Shown here: in pieces, positions 61,446 through 64,000 of the stretch
Numbering within the stretch: the stretch's first letter is position 1
Layout: every line of letters starts with the position of its first letter
Assembly (NCBI RefSeq): GCF_002837185.1
Contig: NZ_KZ478005.1
Coordinates: 23,278-87,277, forward strand
DNA length: 64,000 nucleotides
Direction: 5' to 3'
Source: Pseudomonas fluorescens
GTDB lineage: Bacteria; Pseudomonadota; Gammaproteobacteria; Pseudomonadales; Pseudomonadaceae
Translations under genes and position numbers: made by a program
Notes under the pieces: generated by a model
Told to the model about the DNA's origin: nothing
Databases searched by the model: none
The model's input: the letters and a program-made list of their open reading frames with translations, nothing else

Positions 61446-63661
61446 AGTAAGACCTCCAGTCGATCCGGGCAGCGGTTGAGGAAGCCGCGCTCAACGGGCG
61501 TGAACCCCGGTGCCCAGCGTACGTTGGGGAAGGCTTGCAGCAGCATGCGGGCGCCGGTCGTGATTTCCATCCGGGCCAGCATGGAACCCAGGCAGAAGTG
61601 GCGCCCCGCGCCGAAGGCGAAATGACTGGTCGCCTGATCGGTGCGCGACATGTCAAAGCTATCCGGGTGACTGAATTGGTCCGGATCACGGTTGGCCGAA
61701 CCAATAAGACAGGCCAGCGTCGCCCCGGAGGGGATCGTTCCCGAGGGCAACTGCAGCGGTTCACGGGCCTCCCGCAGTACGAGCTGTAGGGGCGGATTGC
61801 GGCGCAGGGTTTCGGCCAGGGCATTATCCATCAGCTCTGGATTGGCGATCACCGCCGCCTTGACGCCAGGCTCGCTCAGCAGGTTGACCATCAGGTTGGC
61901 CAGGGCACCGTGGCTGGTTTCGCTGCCCGCCGTCATCAGGATCGCGCAGTAAGCCCGCACGAACGTCTCGGACAACGGCTGACCATCAATCCGCGCCGCC
62001 AACAGCTGGGAGATCAGATCATCTGCCGGTTCGGCGCGCCGAGCGTCGATGTGTGGCTGGATAAAGTCGTAGAAACTGTCTCGGTTGGATAGCCCACCGG
62101 TCAGCAGTGCCGGGTCCTGTCGATAGTTGCCCATGTAGGCGAAGCCGATGGCACACCACCGCTTCAGCCGCTCCACTTCTTCGCAGGTTTGTGCCGGGAG
62201 GCCCAGCGCATGCGCCATCACCCGTACCGGCAGCGCTGCGGTGAAATCGGCGATAAGGTCAACCTGAGGTCGGCCGTGCATGCGCGCCAGCAGGTCTGTG
62301 GTTACCGAAGTGACGGATGCTTGCAGCGCGGCGAGGGCCTTGCCACGAAACGAAGGGCTGAGCAATGCGCGGTGCTGGGCATGTTCACACCCGTCCATGG
62401 TGACAATGGTGTGACCCAGCAGCGGTCCGATCTGCCAATTGTAGTTATTGTTGCTGACGCCCGGATGGGTCAGGGCCGCTTTGACATCCACATGCCGGCT
62501 GACCAGCCACACGTCGGTGGGTTCGTCGTAGGCGATCGGCAACCGGGTACGCAATTGCTCATACAACGGGTATGGGTCGAGTTCGAACTGCCGGGATTTC
62601 AGTGTCGGAGGGGTAAGTTCAAGGTCCACCTGCCGATGGTTCCGTGCCTCCAAATCGGCGGCGTGCAGGTGATAGCGAGAGACGCTGCGGTGCCAGTCAC
62701 CTGCCGCCCGGACAACCTGGCGCAGCCGGTCCGGGTCGGTCGCCGCGCCTGGCGGGTGACTGGCACACCGGGCGGCGACCGCAGTGAACTGCGCCACTGC
62801 CGTGTTCACCATCTGGTGGGCGGATTCGAGCGCGGCGGGCCAATCCATGCCGGCGGCGTCCGCAAGGATCGACACCAGGTTGAAGCGCTCACCGCACACC
62901 ACGTCTTTGGCGATCGAATGAATGTCGTTTGTCCAGGCAATGAGATCGGCAGCGTGCTCGCGCAAGGTGTTCCACGCTTGAGCCTGCGCGGCAGACGCGT
63001 ACGGGTCGAGGGTTTCGGCTCCGTCGATGAGGTCAAAGAAGAACAGTGCGCCGAACGAATCCCGGCGCAATGGCAAGTATTGGGTCAATGTGAGCGCCGT
63101 GTTGTTCTCCCGCACCCGCACCAGCGTGGCCTGCGCGCGCAAATGCCGAATCAGATGTCGCACAAGCCGGTCCCGCCAACGATCGTCTCCCCAGCCGCGG
63201 GTGCGAGGCCAGAGATCATCGACCAGAACCACGAGCATCGGGTCCTCGAATCGGCTGCTTTCGCCTGATTGACCGGCGCCCTCGGTCAAGGCCTGTACCG
63301 AAGTGATGAATTGCTCCAACGCTCCGTTTTCCGCCCAGGGACCATCATCGATACGGTCATCCAGCGTAAGCGCCCACAGGTACCAGCACACCAGGACCTC
63401 GGCTCGATGCGTGGGCGCCCTGCCGCATAGCGCCACTCCCAGATCGAGCAGCGCCGTGGTGCTCAACCGGTGCGCACCACGGCGGCCGATCAAGCCGTAT
63501 CGCTGCGCCCAGGCAAGTGCATGGGCGCGCAACCGTTCGTGGTCGGAGCGAGGTGTCGGCGCGGCGAAAGGAAACTGAAGCTCGGGGATAGTGAGGAGCT
63601 GCGACGGAAGATGATCACTCGGGTTGGGGCCGGGGTCCCCCTCGCGGTGTGGCGGTGCCAT
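61442..63661 (-). CDS. Terpene synthase-cytochrome P450 fusion enzyme
   Basis: A 739-aa two-enzyme chain. Residues about 25-345 are a class I terpene synthase: DDRIDD at 101-106 binds magnesium, the NSE triad is N245-S249-D253 (NDIHSIAKD), the pyrophosphate-sensing arginine sits 46 residues before it at R199, and the C-terminal RY pair is R329-Y330. Residues about 352-739 are a P450: I-helix AGSET at 578-582, ExxR E617-R620, heme motif FGAGRHFC with C690. All diagnostic residues are intact in both halves. The ATG at 63661 has AGAGGAG 7 nt upstream. It leads the operon with the methyltransferase and idi. It should cyclise a prenyl diphosphate and then oxidise the product; chain length (C10, C15 or C20) is not predictable. 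P450 electron donors must come from elsewhere. Confidence 0.93.
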   Translation of the reverse strand: MAPPHREGDPGPNPSDHLPSQLLTIPELQFPFAAPTPRSDHERLRAHALAWAQRYGLIGRRGAHRLSTTALLDLGVALCGRAPTHRAEVLVCWYLWALTLDDRIDDGPWAENGALEQFITSVQALTEGAGQSGESSRFEDPMLVVLVDDLWPRTRGWGDDRWRDRLVRHLIRHLRAQATLVRVRENNTALTLTQYLPLRRDSFGALFFFDLIDGAETLDPYASAAQAQAWNTLREHAADLIAWTNDIHSIAKDVVCGERFNLVSILADAAGMDWPAALESAHQMVNTAVAQFTAVAARCASHPPGAATDPDRLRQVVRAAGDWHRSVSRYHLHAADLEARNHRQVDLELTPPTLKSRQFELDPYPLYEQLRTRLPIAYDEPTDVWLVSRHVDVKAALTHPGVSNNNYNWQIGPLLGHTIVTMDGCEHAQHRALLSPSFRGKALAALQASVTSVTTDLLARMHGRPQVDLIADFTAALPVRVMAHALGLPAQTCEEVERLKRWCAIGFAYMGNYRQDPALLTGGLSNRDSFYDFIQPHIDARRAEPADDLISQLLAARIDGQPLSETFVRAYCAILMTAGSETSHGALANLMVNLLSEPGVKAAVIANPELMDNALAETLRRNPPLQLVLREAREPLQLPSGTIPSGATLACLIGSANRDPDQFSHPDSFDMSRTDQATSHFAFGAGRHFCLGSMLARMEITTGARMLLQAFPNVRWAPGFTPVERGFLNRCPDRLEVLL

Positions 63662-64000
63662 GTTGGACTCCTCTTGGATGAGCGTTCAATAGGATCGGAC
63701 CTTATCGAAAATCAACCAATCAGGATGCCGTGAGTGTCTGATCATCCCCTAGGCAAAGGTAGCTCTGTGAGGTAGGAAAAAAGAACTTCCACCGACAGAC
63801 TGCGGTCAACGCACTCCTCGTTGGCAGCGATTTTGTCTTGAAGCGAGAGACGGTTAACGTTGCGCACACTCAACGTATGCCGACTGTGGTCGAAAAAAGC
63901 TGAGCAACGTCATTGCATTCTCCCGTTCTGCGCTCAGGGCATATTAACGGTGTTCTCGCTGAGAAATATCTGAGCGGGCAACTTGAAGCTCCTCAACTTG
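63662..64000. other. Upstream region of the terpene operon
   Basis: No gene is visible in these 339 bp. The stretch is less GC-rich than the operon and should hold the promoter. It contains direct and inverted short repeats (CAACTTG twice near the edge; CTCAG and CTGAG elements between 63935 and 63980), but no recognisable operator. No regulator gene is inside the window on this side. Confidence 0.4.

Noticed and set aside
61442..62610. P450 as a separate gene starting inside the terpene synthase frame
   Set aside because: No start codon with a ribosome-binding site lies near codon 350 and the frame is continuous; the gene is better read as a fusion.
63662..64000. A gene start at the right window edge
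   Set aside because: No open frame with a plausible start or protein-like sequence was seen in either direction.

Overview
The window looks like a chromosome segment of a Pseudomonas from the fluorescens group. The evidence is high-GC coding sequence with Pseudomonas-style operons, a Pseudomonas-type arn (lipid A aminoarabinose) operon, a branched-chain acyl-CoA catabolic block like those of pseudomonads, and two copies of the GTGGGAGGGGGCTTGC-type REP doublet (REPIN) typical of P. fluorescens. No rRNA, tRNA, CRISPR array, insertion sequence or prophage was seen.

Region 1 (1-15655) is a siderophore island. It holds the 3' end of an NRPS gene (adenylation domain plus a carrier domain lacking its serine), an IucD/BasC/AngU-like amine N-hydroxylase, a stand-alone carrier-condensation NRPS on the opposite strand, and an ECF sigma factor with no anti-sigma partner. 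Two half-size ABC exporters, a FatDCEB-type ferric-siderophore ABC importer and a TonB-dependent receptor follow. A Fur-box-like site lies in the divergent NRPS/sigma promoter and another before the receptor. The architecture recalls the anguibactin/acinetobactin/pseudomonine family; the product itself cannot be read from the window.

Region 2 (15656-22061) holds a membrane protein of unknown function, a chemoreceptor, a Bcr/CflA-type efflux pump, an orphan tyrosine recombinase and a secreted protein of unknown function. Region 3 (22062-31441) is arnC-arnA-arnD-arnT-arnE-arnF-ugd, with every junction overlapping, followed by a second ArnT-like glycosyltransferase. No arnB is present.

Region 4 (31600-37100) holds a small ORF, an HPP-family membrane protein, and then an unusual three-gene operon: an acyl-CoA-oxidase-like flavoprotein without its catalytic glutamate, a cytochrome P450 fused to a Rid-family domain, and an HSL-type hydrolase. 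Region 5 (37200-45360) is a convergent pair of operons for valine/isoleucine-type acyl-CoA breakdown, separated by two REPINs. Region 6 (45564-57132) is a signalling block: a TPR protein, a KaiC-like ATPase coupled to a hybrid kinase, and a long operon of sensor kinase, CheR, CheB and REC-kinase with single-domain response regulators on both sides.

Region 7 (57243-63661) holds a DUF1254/DUF1214 protein, a DUF3313 lipoprotein and a protein of unknown function. It ends with what I consider the most novel locus: an operon encoding a class I terpene synthase fused to a cytochrome P450 in one polypeptide, a SAM-dependent methyltransferase, and a type I IPP isomerase. This is a compact candidate pathway for an oxidised, perhaps methylated, terpenoid.
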